Assembly: GCF_031877795.1 (NCBI RefSeq) | Contig: NC_133942.1 | Location: 2,852,001-2,916,000 of the forward strand | Source: Strix aluco | Lineage: Eukaryota > Chordata > Aves > Strigiformes > Strigidae | Length of the DNA: 64,000 nucleotides | Reading direction: 5' to 3' | Part shown: positions 9,779-21,198 of the stretch, in pieces | How the letters are laid out: the number at the start of each line of letters is the position of its first letter | Numbering within the stretch: the first letter of the stretch is position 1 | The notes under the pieces: generated by a model | The model's database searches: none | What the model saw: the letters and a program-made list of their open reading frames with translations, nothing else | What the model was told of the DNA's origin: nothing | Translations under genes and position numbers: made by a program

Positions 9779-11880
9779 TACCCTTTTTCTTAATACAGCA
9801 AGTGTTCTTAGGCTTAATACAGCAGGTCTTTGTCATTTCTCCCAAGCCTACAGTAGAGCTGGACCGGGAGCTCCTCGGTCACTTCTGTCAGCCAGAACAC
9901 AGCAGGGTCAACCCCTGAGGGGAGCTGAGCTGGGTTTGGAGGCAGCCCCACCCCCCTGCCCCTCGCCCAGCTGCTCTCCCCGCAGAGCTGGGGATGGGCT
10001 GGGCTGGGCTCAGCTTTCCCAGACAGAGCAGAGCTGGGGGCAGGCTGGCTTTCTCCCCCTTGGTGCTTCCTGGGACCTCTGCCCCCCCAGACAGCTCTGG
10101 GAGCCCCGTGGGCTGGTGTCTGCCCGAGGCAGCTCTGGGGAAACGTGGGGCAGGGGCTGAGGCCTGGACAGGTACCAGATCTCAGGGGGGGCGTCTTCGT
10201 GTGCGTGCGCGGGAGTGGAAGGGCAGAGCCTGCCTTGGAAAGGGAGAGCCAAAGCGGAGGTGAAGCCCCTTGCCTGGGCTGTCTGACCTGGCGTGGACCC
10301 TTCATGCCTCTTCCCTCCCCTGCTCCCTGCACGCACATTGTGCGACCCGTCCCCCTGAACTCGGAGCGAGCGTCGGGGACAACCTCTGGGCTGCAGGGAG
10401 GTGCCTGGAGGGAAGGGCTGACCCAAGGTGCCCCAGGCCAGCAGTGCCCTGCAGCAAGCCTTTGGCTCCAGGATGGGATCCCCAGCCCTGTCGATGGCTC
10501 ACAGACACCCAACCGTGGAGGCCGCGGCGTCTCCCCTGCAAAGGCAGAGAACCGGGGACGCTGCTGGTTCCCAAGTGCAGCCAACGCTGAGGGCTGCTGC
10601 CAGGGACCTGTGGTCCCAGCTGGAGACCCTGGAGAGTGGCACCTCCTCCAGCTCCGCAGGGGCCATCAGCATCAGAGCGAGCTTTCCCTGCCCTTCCGAC
10701 TTGGTCCCTGTGCTTCGTGCTGACATCGCTTGGGACATCACCACAGGGGCAAGGAACAGCTCTTTCTGTCAAGCCTCTTGGCAGACTGGCAGGTCACCCC
10801 AAATGTTTGTGGTGGGTTTTGTGTGACTGCAGGTGCGGGGATGACAGTGCCCAAATACAGAACAACTTGTGTGTTTTAAAGGAAGCTCCAGAAAAAGCAT
10901 CACGTGCCAGTGAACGCATCCAACGGAGCTTCCCCAATTCAACAGCCGTCTAGGCGGGCTCTTCTGTAATTAAAGAGCACCCCAGAATTACACCCACCCA
11001 CCTCCCAGCCCTGTCCCCTTTCTCACGTGCCCACCACAGCCAGGCTGTGGCTCAGGGAGTCCTCTGCTGCCAGGAGCTGCCCAGCCATGGCAGTAGAAAC
11101 CTGAACATACTCTGCAAACCGGGGGGCAAAGCAGACAGCGGGGGTGGGTGGTGCCGGGCCACTCTGACACTGCCCACGCTCAGCACACCCAGGGTTTGAA
11201 GAACCTCAGCCAGGCCGCGCTGGGCAGGTTGTGCTCAAAGAGGTGTCGTTAAGAAACAAAACACCTGCCCAGCACCCCCCTTCCTGCTGACCTGCCATCT
11301 CTGCTGGTGGTGTGCAGGGCCTCCAGGCTGATGGGGAGATCGGTGCCCTCCAGGCTCTTGCTGCCCCCCTGGCACCTCGGGGCAACACCCTTGCAGGGAT
11401 TGACCAGAAACTGTGGAAAATCTGCCCGTCCAGGGGCTTTTGTCCAAGCCATCCACCCCTTCTCTCTCTCAAGGCTCTCTACGGCTGCTGCCAAAACAAC
11501 GAGGTTTCAGGAGCCGGCACCAACTCTGGTGTTTGCCTTTGCCGGCTCTGGTACAGCAGAACTGTGGAGCGTCGATGTTTGTCTGAATTGGCTTAGAAGC
11601 AGCAGCTTCAGGACATGTCTGTTAGACAACGGTCACCACACCACTGAACACACAGGAAGGGTTTTAATCCGGTTGATAAAGAGAGACTGTGGCTTTATAC
11701 ACGAGCTCTGTGGGGGGTGGTGGTTTCCTCTTGCGATGGCCTCAGGACACTCGGGAGGGCTTCCCTTCCTCTCGGGGTGATGCAGAAACGAGCATACACT
11801 GCAAAGGTGCTGCGGGGGGACCCTTCCTGGAACTTGTGAATGAAGCAGAGAAGGATGAAGAAAATGAGTCAAAGTAGGAG
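9779..11880. other. Spacer after CCDC183, no supported gene
   Basis: GC-rich sequence with many overlapping open frames on both strands but no family match or convincing splice pattern. It holds the CCDC183 3' flank; TTAATACAGC is repeated near 9790-9820. I see nothing else definable. Confidence 0.5.
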
Positions 11881-11881
11881 G

Positions 11882-12600
11882 AAGATGAAGGTCCACCAAG
11901 GCCGGGTCGCCCTAGACCAGGTGTTAAAACCAGTTCTCAAAAGAACCCCAGAAAGGTCATTGTAGTGGGTGACTCCATTCTGAGGGGTGTCAAGGGCCCC
12001 ATACACAGACCGGACCTGCTTTGCAGGGAAGTTGCTGCCTGCCTGGGGCCCGGGTGAAGGACCTCCCCGCTCTAGTGAGACCCAAGAACTACCACCCGCT
12101 CTTGGTTTTTCAGGTGGGTAGCGATAATATTACCAGGAGTAGTCCAAAATCAATGAAGAGAGATTTCAGGGCATTGGGCAAACTGGTTAAGGGGTCGGGG
12201 ACAGAAATAGTGTTCTCCTCCGTCCCTCCAGTTGTGGGGATGGATGAGGAAGATCACAGGAGAACTCAACAGATGAACTTGTGGCTCCGAGACTGGTGTT
12301 ACCGGCGGGCTTTGGATTGTTCAGTCACGGGTTAGTACACCGGACACCAGAGCTTTTGGCGTCAGATGGGATGTACCTGTCCCAGAGGGGGAAAGGATCT
12401 TGGGGCAGGAGTGAGCTGGGTCGGTGAGAGCTTTCAACTAGATTTGAAGGGGGAAGGGGCAAAACTGGAACTCCCAGACATAAGCCCCAGGGCAGAAGAC
12501 CAGAGTTTGTGGGCTGGTGTGCCAGCAACAACCCTCACCCTGCCGTCTCAGCGGGGGCAGGGATGGAGACAGGCAGCACGGCAGAGATGCAGGGTGGGGA
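11882..12600 (+). mobile_element. CR1 retrotransposon ORF1 remnant (esterase-like domain)
   Basis: Plus-strand translation gives KVIVVGDSILRGVKGPIH with the GDS box of SGNH-type esterases. CLPGARVKDLPALVRPKNYH, then FQVGSD and KRDFRALGKLVKGSG, follow in the same order as CR1 ORF1 in birds. The C-terminal block reads ASDGMYLSQRGK where the family has DGVHLSQRGK, so the catalytic-block histidine is tyrosine here. A stop at about 12333 interrupts the frame. No reverse transcriptase or CR1 3' end follows, so this is a fragment. CR1 ORF1 esterases are established; the loss of activity is inferred. Confidence 0.7.
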
Positions 12601-12930
12601 CGGCTCAGGAGTGGAGATGAACTGTAGCAGGCGATTTACAGATGTTACCGCAGCAACTCTGTCATGAGATAAACACTCAGTTAGTAGTGTTAGTGTAAGT
12701 ACTAAGAAGGAATTTCACAGCGTGACTGAGCACAACGCGCTGTGTTCTGTGTTAGAGTGTTTGCTCTTGAGGTCCCACAAATGATGTTTTAACGGCTGAA
12801 GCGAGTGAAGCATCTTTTGTTTACTCTCCAAATCAAAGCGGGCTGCGAAATTGTCTGTTGGGGGAAATCCTGGATAAATATCACCTGTAGGATGTGTGTA
12901 CTTACAGCTAAGTTCTAATTAAAATCAATC

Positions 12931-13880
12931 AATTAGGGCAGAGCGGGCAGGGACGGGCAGAGCGGGCAGCGCCGCTTCAGCACCCTGGAGAGCGCCCGGC
13001 GGCAGCGGCGCGGGGACCGTGCGCGGACGCGCCCCCGCCCGCGGAGTCCCGGCCCCGCCCGGAGCCGAGACACGGCCACGGCCACGCGCGACCGGCCCCG
13101 GGAGACGCAGCCGCCACCCCCCGCCGCAGGCGCAGCGGCACAGGCGCGCAGGGGCGGGGGCACACGGGCACCGGGGCCGGGCGGGCGCAGAGCCCGGCGC
13201 AGAGACAGCGCGTGCGCACGCACCCGCGCAGGCGCACACCGAGACACGCGCACACGCAGGCACAGGGGCGCGACCCCCGTGCGCGCTCCCGTGGGCGCGG
13301 CAACACCCGAACGCCGACGCCGACCCCACACGGCCCCGCACCCCACTCGCGCCGTCGCACACGCACTTTCTCACCCGCCGCAGCCCCCGTCCGCGCTCCC
13401 ACAGCCCCCCCACGCGCAGGCACAGTCCCACGCGGACACCCAGCGACCCCCGGACACAGTCACACCCGCGCACGCACACCCGGACCGCGCGTGCTCCCGC
13501 CCCCCGACACGCGGACACACACGCCCGCGGGAGGGGCGGCCGGCGCGGGGGGGGGCGCGGGGCGGGGCGGGGCAGCTGCCGGCCGCGGGGCGCAGAAGGA
13601 CGCGCGGAAGGAGCCGGCGCCGGCCGAGCTGGCGGCAGACAGGGACAGCCCGGACCGCTCCGGGGCTCCCCCGGCGCCTCCAGCCCCACGGTCAGGCTGC
13701 GCTCGCGCCCGCCGGGGGGACGGCGGCTGGTCCGTGCGCGGGCGCGGGGGGGCGCGGAGCGATGCTCGGGGCCGGCGCCGGGCTCCGCGCCGAGGGGGCC
13801 CGTCTGAGCGGGGCCCGCGCCCGCCCTCGGGGCCGCTCCGGGCAGCGCCCGCCCGCGGCTGCGCGCTGGGGAGGGAGGTG
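12931..13880. other. CpG island, very GC-rich, with CA/CG-rich degenerate repeats
   Basis: Nearly 950 bases of dense CpG, including GGGCAGAGCGGGCAG repeats at the left edge and alternating CGCACACG tracts at 13140-13530. Long open frames on both strands are explained by composition. It could be a promoter for an unrecognised transcript to the right; no exon can be defined. Confidence 0.65.
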
Positions 13881-16800
13881 TCTGCTGAGAGTCTGTGCGT
13901 GTTCATGGGAGAGGGAGAAAATGCGCGAAGGACAAAATCGGAAGCGTGCAAAGTAGAGTTAAAAGAAAATGAGAATAAAATAGGTGTTTCTGGGCGCCAA
14001 GTCCATGTGGAAATTGCATTTTGGGCAAGAGTGAGATTGAATAAAGGATCAGTTTTCTCGTCCCTTCTCAGTATAACTGGACTGTGTATGTTTTAGCGGA
14101 TTTTTAAAAGCTGAGGGGAGTTGTCTCTAGGGAATGCTATGTCAGACTCACAGCAGACACCCGGCATTACCCTCCAGAACACCATCTGCCAGGCTGTCTG
14201 GAGATGGGGGCTGGAGTCTGACATGGGATGGCTGTTAGAACCCTTTAACCAAGGTAAGAGTGTAACTGCTTGAGGAAGCAAGAGTTAATGCCCTGGTTGG
14301 CGCCGGGTATAAAGAGGAAGGAAACGCACAGAACTGGCAGAATTATTTCTGGTGCAGGAGGAGCACAGGACGGTGGTGCAAGGGTCTCTGTGACCGTGTG
14401 TTTCTGGGATATACCCACGGTGAAGCGATGCTCCCAGACCCCGGGTTTCTGTTCTTTATAACCCATGACCAGCCACATCGGTAACAATAGCAGCCAGGTG
14501 TTGTTTTTAGGGTGCACTGAGCTTTTTGGATGGCTGGTAGACTTTGTATAAAGTGTGTCAGTGTAGGTGTGAAGGGTTTTGCCTCAGAGGTGAGAGCCTG
14601 GAGCCTCTGCTCTGAGTTGGCAGTGCTGTGGTTTTCCATGTCCGTTGCAGACCCTGAGGTTGAGAAGAGACCTGCTGCGGTGTGAAGCTGCAGAAGGGCA
14701 CACAGTGACGGGCGTTCCAGGAACACGGTTTCAGTTGGTGGCACTGGATTTACTTGTAAAGGTAAAACCCGATGGTTTTCCCCGTTAATGTTTTTTTTGT
14801 TTGCTTGATTGTTTTTTGTTTGTGTGTGTGTTTGGGTGTACTTAACCTATTTGAAAAACAAATTACTTGTGTTTTTAATATGCAGGTCTGCGTCCTGCAG
14901 GCTGACCTGTGTCAGATGCCCACTGGAATCAGGAGCTATTTACCCCTCACCGCTGAGGGGTGAACAGAAATTCCTCAGTCTGCAGCTGCTGAGAGCAGCG
15001 ACCTTCACCGTGGTGTGAGCACCAAGGCACCAGCAGCACACACTGCCCTGGGTCTTTAAAGCTGCTTCTGTGCCATCCATAAACTGAAACAAAAATTTTG
15101 GAGGTGGTAAAACCGGCTTCAAACTGCAAATAGTAACAAGATGGCATAGAGCAGTGGATTGAAAAGGGGACTCGGCTGGCAGTGCTGAGGTGGGGTGGTT
15201 ATGCCAGCTCCTGCATCTTGGGGGTCTGCACAGTGAAAGAAACAACTGGTGTGACTAATTGGGTCATTTAAGTTTCAATTAACATTAATTCTCTCATCTT
15301 AGGTAATAAATGTAATTAAAATATATAAATGCACATTTGATGACCCGCTGGAAGGCGATATTACAATTTATTTACGGTGGGGCTGTTCTGGCTGTCTTTA
15401 GCACTTGCGATATTACTCGTTAAAGGGTAATTCAGGTTCATTTGCTGGTTTAAAACCAAGAAGTGGAGTGAAAATTGGGAAAAGATACAATGCAATAAGA
15501 TTATTTCTCCCCCCAGATTGCTTAGCAGACTACTCCAGCTGTCAGAGACGTGAAATACGTGCCCTAACTGCAGTTTCAGGTGAGATGTTTGTGGTCCCGT
15601 TGCTGGCACTGACACGTGTAGACACGTGCTGCTCGCACCTTGTTTGTGAGCCAGGTGTGTGCCGGTGTGAGCGCCGCAGGTTGGTTGCCCTGGGCTGTGT
15701 AGGGCAGCCTGCCTGTTGGAGCACAGCGCTGTGCTCTTCCCTCTCACACGCTGCTGTTTGTGTCTCAAGGAAACGAGAATTGGGCCTGGAGAGAAGTGCT
15801 GCTGCGTGTTGTGCTCTTGTCCCAGCCCTGAGCTGGGTGGAGCCCAGAGCTGTGCCTTAAGGACAGGCTTAACCAGCCTGACTGAACTGAGACATGGACC
15901 CCATCTAGCCTGCCAAACCAGACAGTGGGGTTTGTTCACTTTTCTGAGATAAATTACATCCTGGGGGATCGATTCCTGCATTGGTTTCTGCCGTGTGAGC
16001 CCTACTGCTCACAGGTTTGGTTCAATTGTCCCCTGCTGACGTTTTCCTCATGATTTGTACCACTCTTTCACAGTATTGGCTGTGGATCAGAATCGAACTT
16101 CAGAACCATTTTAAGAAGCATATTTTTATTTTCATATATTTTTTTCACTTTTTAAAATTGGGGATATTGGATATTTGAGATCTATCTTAGGTCATACTTC
16201 CCTATTCACTACTCAGTGAGTTTAAATCACTTCCAAAGTAAATGAAACCAAACCAAATTGAGGTCATTGCAATTTTCTGTGAGAGCGTCCAATCAGGGGC
16301 TCAACCCAGATTAACCACATCCCTTCAATAACTCATCCAGAATGAATTTCCAAGTGTCCTTCCTTGTCCACACCAGCCCTTCGGCTCAGTCAGTGACGCC
16401 GACCTCTGAGGGCTGCCCAAGCTGGCAACCTGCCTGCACGGGCAGAACCGTCTCCTGCCTGCCAGGTGCCCGTCACAGAGGGGGACGCACAGGAGGCAAC
16501 GCTGTGCCGGCACCGTAATGAAGTTCACTGGGGATGAGGAAGGGTAATTAATGTGAGCGCTAGCATCCCCAGTTCACCTAGAGATCCCTTTCCAAACCCA
16601 GAGATCGCCTGCATAAAGACTTAAAAATTAAGCTAGAGAAGACAGAAATGCCTTTATAATAGCAGAATTATTTGAAATTCAAGTGTTCTATTGGGAGAAT
16701 TTTTCTGTGAATGAAAAAATAATTGAGAAGCCTTTCCCCTGCTCTAAGACATGAACTTTTCTTTAATTATTTGTTCATTTCGTGCTGGTTTATCCCTGCC

Positions 16801-17290
16801 TAAACAATGTTAAAAAGAAGGGAAGGTGCTGCCGTGGGGAAAAGCTCTTTTTTTTTTTCACACACATTACTTTTCTTCCTCGCTAGACAGTGGGAATACG
16901 GCCACTGACAGACCCGCCTCCGTCCCTCTCCTGATCAGGGGGATCTGATTTCCCCACGGGCCGGGCAGTCAGGAGTCTCTGGGTGCAATGCAGGGGTATA
17001 ACAGTCCAACGCAGGTCGGAGCAGCAGAGGTGTGGGTGCGTGTGCTACACGCACACGTGTGACAGCGTGAGAAATAACTTGTCCCCAAAGGCTCCTGGCT
17101 GCTGCTGCAGCTGCTGCTGGTGGTGGTGCTGGGCCATGGGGGGAGCCGGGAGCTCAACCCCGGGGCTCAGCCGGGCACGTGGAGAGGCCCTGGGAGCTCT
17201 GTCCTGCCAGGGGGGTTGTGCTTTTCCCGCTGCAGGGGCTGCAGAGCCGGGGGCAGTGGCCGTGGCCCGAGGGGCGGGTGTCCCCGTGGG
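13881..17290. other. AT-richer spacer without a supported gene
   Basis: About 3.4 kb of lower GC sequence with only short frames and no retroelement or exon that I can support. T-rich and A-rich runs occur at 14790-14820 and 16100-16160. Confidence 0.5.
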
Positions 17291-17301
17291 GCTCTGGCGC
17301 C

Positions 17302-17386
17302 TGTGACATCACAGAGGAGAAGTCACCGAGGGATGTCACCAAGGTGCCAGCCGGCAGCACCCGCTGCAGTACGACTCGGGCCAGCG
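17302..17386 (+). promoter_or_regulatory. Promoter and 5' noncoding exon region of the ITPRIPL1-like gene
   Basis: TGTGACATCACA at 17302-17313 is the exact reverse complement of the palindrome in the MROH promoter. About 75 bases further, a donor AGCG|GTGAGTG lies at 17386/17387. The matching acceptor CTCCTCCAG ends at 17758, two bases before ACCATGG. This gives an untranslated first exon, a 370-base intron, then the start codon. TSS position is inferred. Confidence 0.45.
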
Positions 17387-17760
17387 GTGAGTGAGGCCGG
17401 CGGGGGGAAGGCTGGGCTGGACGAGGGCCGGGGCAGAAGCTCTGGCCCCTCAGGGGGGTTTCTACAGCCGGGGCGAGGGCGCAGCCACTGCGGGGAGCGC
17501 CTGGGGCAGGGCAGGTGCCGCCCTCGGGGCTGGGCGCAGGGGTGCCGGGGCTGCCAGCCACGGCCAGTGCCCGGGGGCTGTGGGGAGATGTCCCCGTCCC
17601 TGCAGCGCTCACCACCCTTCTCCTTATTGTCTCCAAATTCTCTCACCCCCTCTCCCATCCATCCCCGGGCCCCGGCATATTCTCCCCTGCTGCCCCAGCC
17701 GCCACCTCCCTCCCACCCAGCCCCACTGAGCCCCTTCTCTCCCTCCTCCTCCTCCAGACC

Positions 17761-18564
17761 ATGGCTGTGGGTATCACCCGCGTCCTGACCCTGCTGAGCG
17801 TCCTGCAATACGCTCTGAGAGTGGGTGACCAGAGTGACACGGCCACACAAGAGCTCCTGCGGCAGCGTGAGGAGCAGCAGCGGCAGGAGATGACCTGGCT
17901 GATGGAGCAGATGGAGCACAGGAGCCAGGAGCTGTGCGTCCTCATTCCAGAAGGCGTGATCCCCGCTGTCTGCCAGCACTGGTGGTTTTGGGCCTCTGCC
18001 GAAACCCTGCTCCTGCTCCTTGAGCTCTACTGGCTGCGCAGGCGGAGGAGCGCTGACGGTGACAGCGGCAGCCAGCGGGGAAGCTCCAACGGTGCTGAGG
18101 AGAAGAGAGAGGAGGATGGCTGGGAGGGCAAAGCAGAGCCCAGTGACACCTTGGGCCAAGACGAGCCTCAAGATAATGTGGGGAACTCCGCTGCATCTGC
18201 CAGCCCTTCCCAAGAACTCCTTTCTGACGGGGATGCATCCAGCCTTGGGATGGGGCAGCGCCTACCAACACCTGAGCACCCCCAAGAACAACATCCCCAA
18301 CCGCCTGCTGCTCTGCCCCTGAGACCACCCCTCGGGCACGTCCTCCACCAGAGCTGGGCACCGGGGGGATCTGCCAGTGAGGCGCTGCTGCATCCCTGTG
18401 GAGCACCTGATGAAGAACGTGCTGTGCTTCCTCCTCTGCCCCGTGACGAGCTGAACACCAGCCGGGTCCCCGCTTCCCACACAGCCTCTGCATCTGCTCA
18501 CAGCTGTGATGCTCCTCGTGCTTGGAGGCGCAGGAGGTATTTACCCTATGTAAAGATCCAATAA
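17761..18564 (+). pseudogene. ITPRIPL1-like (IP3 receptor-interacting protein-like 1) pseudogene, N-terminal half with frameshifts
   Basis: The start MAVGITRVLTLLSVLQY acts as a signal segment. EEQQRQEMTWLMEQMEHRS is a short coiled coil. WWFWASAETLLLLLELYWL is the membrane segment, followed by RRRR and a long acidic linker. This is the order seen in bird ITPRIPL1 copies. Beyond about residue 150, family-like text jumps frame. FLTGMHPALGWGSAYQ is read in a second frame near 18220-18260, PLRPPLGHVLHQSW returns to the first near 18320, and MKNVLCFLLCP appears in another near 18410. At least three shifts are needed. The nucleotidyltransferase-like domain and C-terminus, normally several hundred residues, are absent. 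A polyadenylation-like CAATAAA follows at 18560. A single-exon coding region is normal for the family. It is a decayed copy, probably one of several in the genome. Confidence 0.7.
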
Positions 18565-20149
18565 ATAGGCTTGTTTTAAGAAATCCTGTGTCCGTGATTG
18601 TCTGGCAACTTTGTTGGGGAATGTTACCTCTTAAACAGATGAAGTTTGTTCTTGAATTTACGTTTGCAGTGGTTGCACTTAAGACGTTTAGTGCCTCCTT
18701 CTCTTCTCTCTCTTGTCCTGGTGGTCTCCACATCCCCTCCTCCCCGCCTCCTTTCCCATGGCCCGGATCACCTCTGTCCTTGCTTCAGAGGCTTCCGCTG
18801 AAATCAGCTGTTCCATCCCTGGGTCGGGCTCTTTTCTGGCTGCCGGGCATCTGGCTGAGATCAACCCACCATGAGTGGTTCCCTTCTTTTCCTCAGGGAA
18901 AGAGCACAGAAGGTACAAACAAAAGCAATGCTGATAGTAACGAGCAGAGTGCCAGTAGGCAAGGATCTCTGAAGTTCAGTGATGTGTTGAAAATCTAGAA
19001 GATGTCTCTTTGTCCCCAAAATGAGAATTAATGCGGTGTGTGTGGTGATTCGTATACGTGTAGTGACTGATGAGAAGATTTTGCCATCTCTTGGGTGCCC
19101 GCTTAAGCTCCATCTTAAGTAAGGGGAGGTTGCCCTGCAGGACCCAAGCCTCTGGGGGGAGGAGGGGGTGGCAAAGAGGGTTCAAGGGGATTTGGGAAAC
19201 ACCCCCCCCTCCCCAAAGTGCCAAATCCCCAATCCCCCAGCTACTCACTGAGGGCAAGGCAGGAGCAGACCCCTTTGCACCCTGGCACTTGAGAGGAGCA
19301 GCTCCAGCTCTGCCAGACATGCAGCACCAGGGTTGTCCTGTGGTACTTCGGTGCTTGAGAACAGGAGAGGCTCTGGCCACCTGGGGCCAGACAGGATCCG
19401 ACATTGCACCCCGTTAGAGCGTCGGGCACAAAAACCATACAGCCGGCCCGGAGAACGCTTCTGAGCGGTCATGTGTCAGCCCCCAGTGCTGGCCCCTGTC
19501 ACCAGCACAATAAAGGTGGCTGCTCACCCCATCTGCACCGGGAGATCCCACATTAAACATCTGGGCACTTGTCAGATCAGCTCTGAGAGCATCCGAATCT
19601 CTAGTCTCGTGCTAGGTTTCCACCTGCCAACGCTTCCGTGTACTTCTTGCATCTGCTTTTGTCCTTACAAAACCGACAGCCGGTCTCTGGGTCTTCTGCT
19701 TTGTAGTCAATGATATTATTTTGTAGTTTAGTTCATCTACACATCTCTCTCTCTCTCGGTCCCTCTCTGGTTTGGATAGCTGAATAATGTAACAGCCTGT
19801 TCAAGATTAACCAGGTGCATATTCCTGTGCTAAAGAACACGATGTAGGAGAGAAAGGCAGAAGCGTCTCATCAGGACACACGTAACAACGCAGCGGGGTT
19901 GGCAGTTTCAGCGGGGTTTGGCAGTGGTGGTTGCTGTAGCCCTGGGCTAGCTCGGTGCTTCCAGCTCCAACACGCTGCACAGGTTGAGTTCCTTGCCGGG
20001 TTCTGCCCGTGCCTTTGGTTGGTGTGGAGTCTCTGTGGTTGGGTGCAGTGTGGCTTCGTTCCTCACCTGATGAGTGTACAGTGAAATTTGATTTAAGAGT
20101 CAATGAACTTCAGGAGCAACCCATAACTATCTATGCACTGTGTCAGACT
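18565..20149. other. Spacer, no supported gene
   Basis: No exon or repeat family recognised. A short (CT)n run lies at 19744-19760. No upstream acrosin exon could be found here despite the acrosin last exon to the right. Confidence 0.5.
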
Positions 20150-20720
20150 GTCATGTCCCACTCAGATGAGGGAGACAAGTGACTCAGATTCGTAAATCCC
20201 CAACGGAGCAGACAACGGTGAGAGAAATCGCAAAGTCCAACCATTTATTAACTTCCCACAATGTTCTAACTGGATACACGATAATTGGCTAAGTATATAA
20301 CGAGTCATGGCAAGCAATACGGTGTGCCTTGCCTTGCTTAATGGTAGTGAAGAAAAGGGGAAAAAGGAAAGGCGGGAGATGGAGAGAACAGAGGGATAGA
20401 GATCACCGGTCTGGGTTCCTGCGTCGATCCCGCCAGCGAGGGTTCCAGGAGCCATCCGTGTTCTTCGCTTCACTGCACTCTCGCCCCCCCACCCCCTGCC
20501 CTTTTGCTCCCCCTTGATTTATACCCACTTCCCTTGGGTCTGTCCCCTAGGTTGACCCACATACCTACGTATCCCATGTACGGGGAGGGGTGAGGTGTTT
20601 CATGGGATGATGCAATTAGCACGATCATGTCAGCCCTCGTTAGCATGTTCAGGGGTGTTAACTTTACTATGCATTTCGTGGATAATAAAGCAAAGGTCAT
20701 TCACCAGACAAATGGCCCTC
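20150..20720 (-). repeat. Solo LTR-like element, minus orientation
   Basis: On the minus strand a TATAAATC box at 20516-20523 is followed about 270 bases later by AATAAA (TTTATT on the plus strand at about 20247). The element ends near CATGACA at about 20150. The spacing of TATA box, polyadenylation signal and terminal CA is that of an LTR, and no internal retroviral region adjoins it. The outer boundary on the right is approximate, and no target-site duplication was confirmed. Confidence 0.45.
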
Positions 20721-20853
20721 GAAACTTGATCAGGCGCCGCAGAGCAGAGCCGTCCTGTCTCCACAGGGCTCCCCCCTCCAGCTGCACCCTGTGTTATTCG
20801 GGCAGCCTTATCAGCTTCGACCTCTGCACCACCCACTGTCTCCTCTGCTGCAG

Positions 20854-21198
20854 GGGGACAGCGGTGCTCCTCTCGTCTGCAAAGACAACAGTGCTGAGTA
20901 CTTCTGGCTCGTTGGGGTGACCAGCTGGGGGAGAGGCTGCGCGAGAGCAAAACCACCCGGAGTCCACAGCTCCACTCAGCACTTCTGCGATTGGATCCTG
21001 GAACAGGTGGGGCTGCGCCCAGCAGGAACGCTTACTCCAACACCACGGCCAGTCTTCACCTCAACCTCCTTTCAGAGGCCAAGGCCAATACCAACACAAG
21101 CAAGCGGGTTTACATCCTGGTCATTTCCATGCCAGAAGCCGGTGGAATTCTTTAATCTGCAGATCCTACAGGGAAAAAAAGCTCAACCAGCAGCATGA
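20854..21198 (+). pseudogene. ACR: Acrosin-like serine protease, isolated last exon
   Basis: A clean acceptor (CTGCTGCAG) leads into [12 protein letters not shown], the catalytic-serine block of trypsin-like proteases. [32 protein letters not shown] and a proline-rich tail ending KKAQPAA follow. The cysteine and tryptophan spacing and the tail fit acrosin, the sperm acrosomal protease. The block has Ala where GDSGGP has its last Gly. None of the upstream exons carrying the catalytic His and Asp is visible in the preceding 2 kb. I therefore treat it as a truncated copy, although distant exons cannot be excluded. RABL2 lies immediately to the right on the opposite strand, as in human 22q13.33. 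Confidence 0.65.

Noticed and set aside
13019-14096. Long plus-strand frames (up to 294 codons) in the 13 kb CpG island
   Set aside because: Arg/Pro/Ala-rich text in all frames of a CpG-dense tract, no splice or family support; explained by composition.
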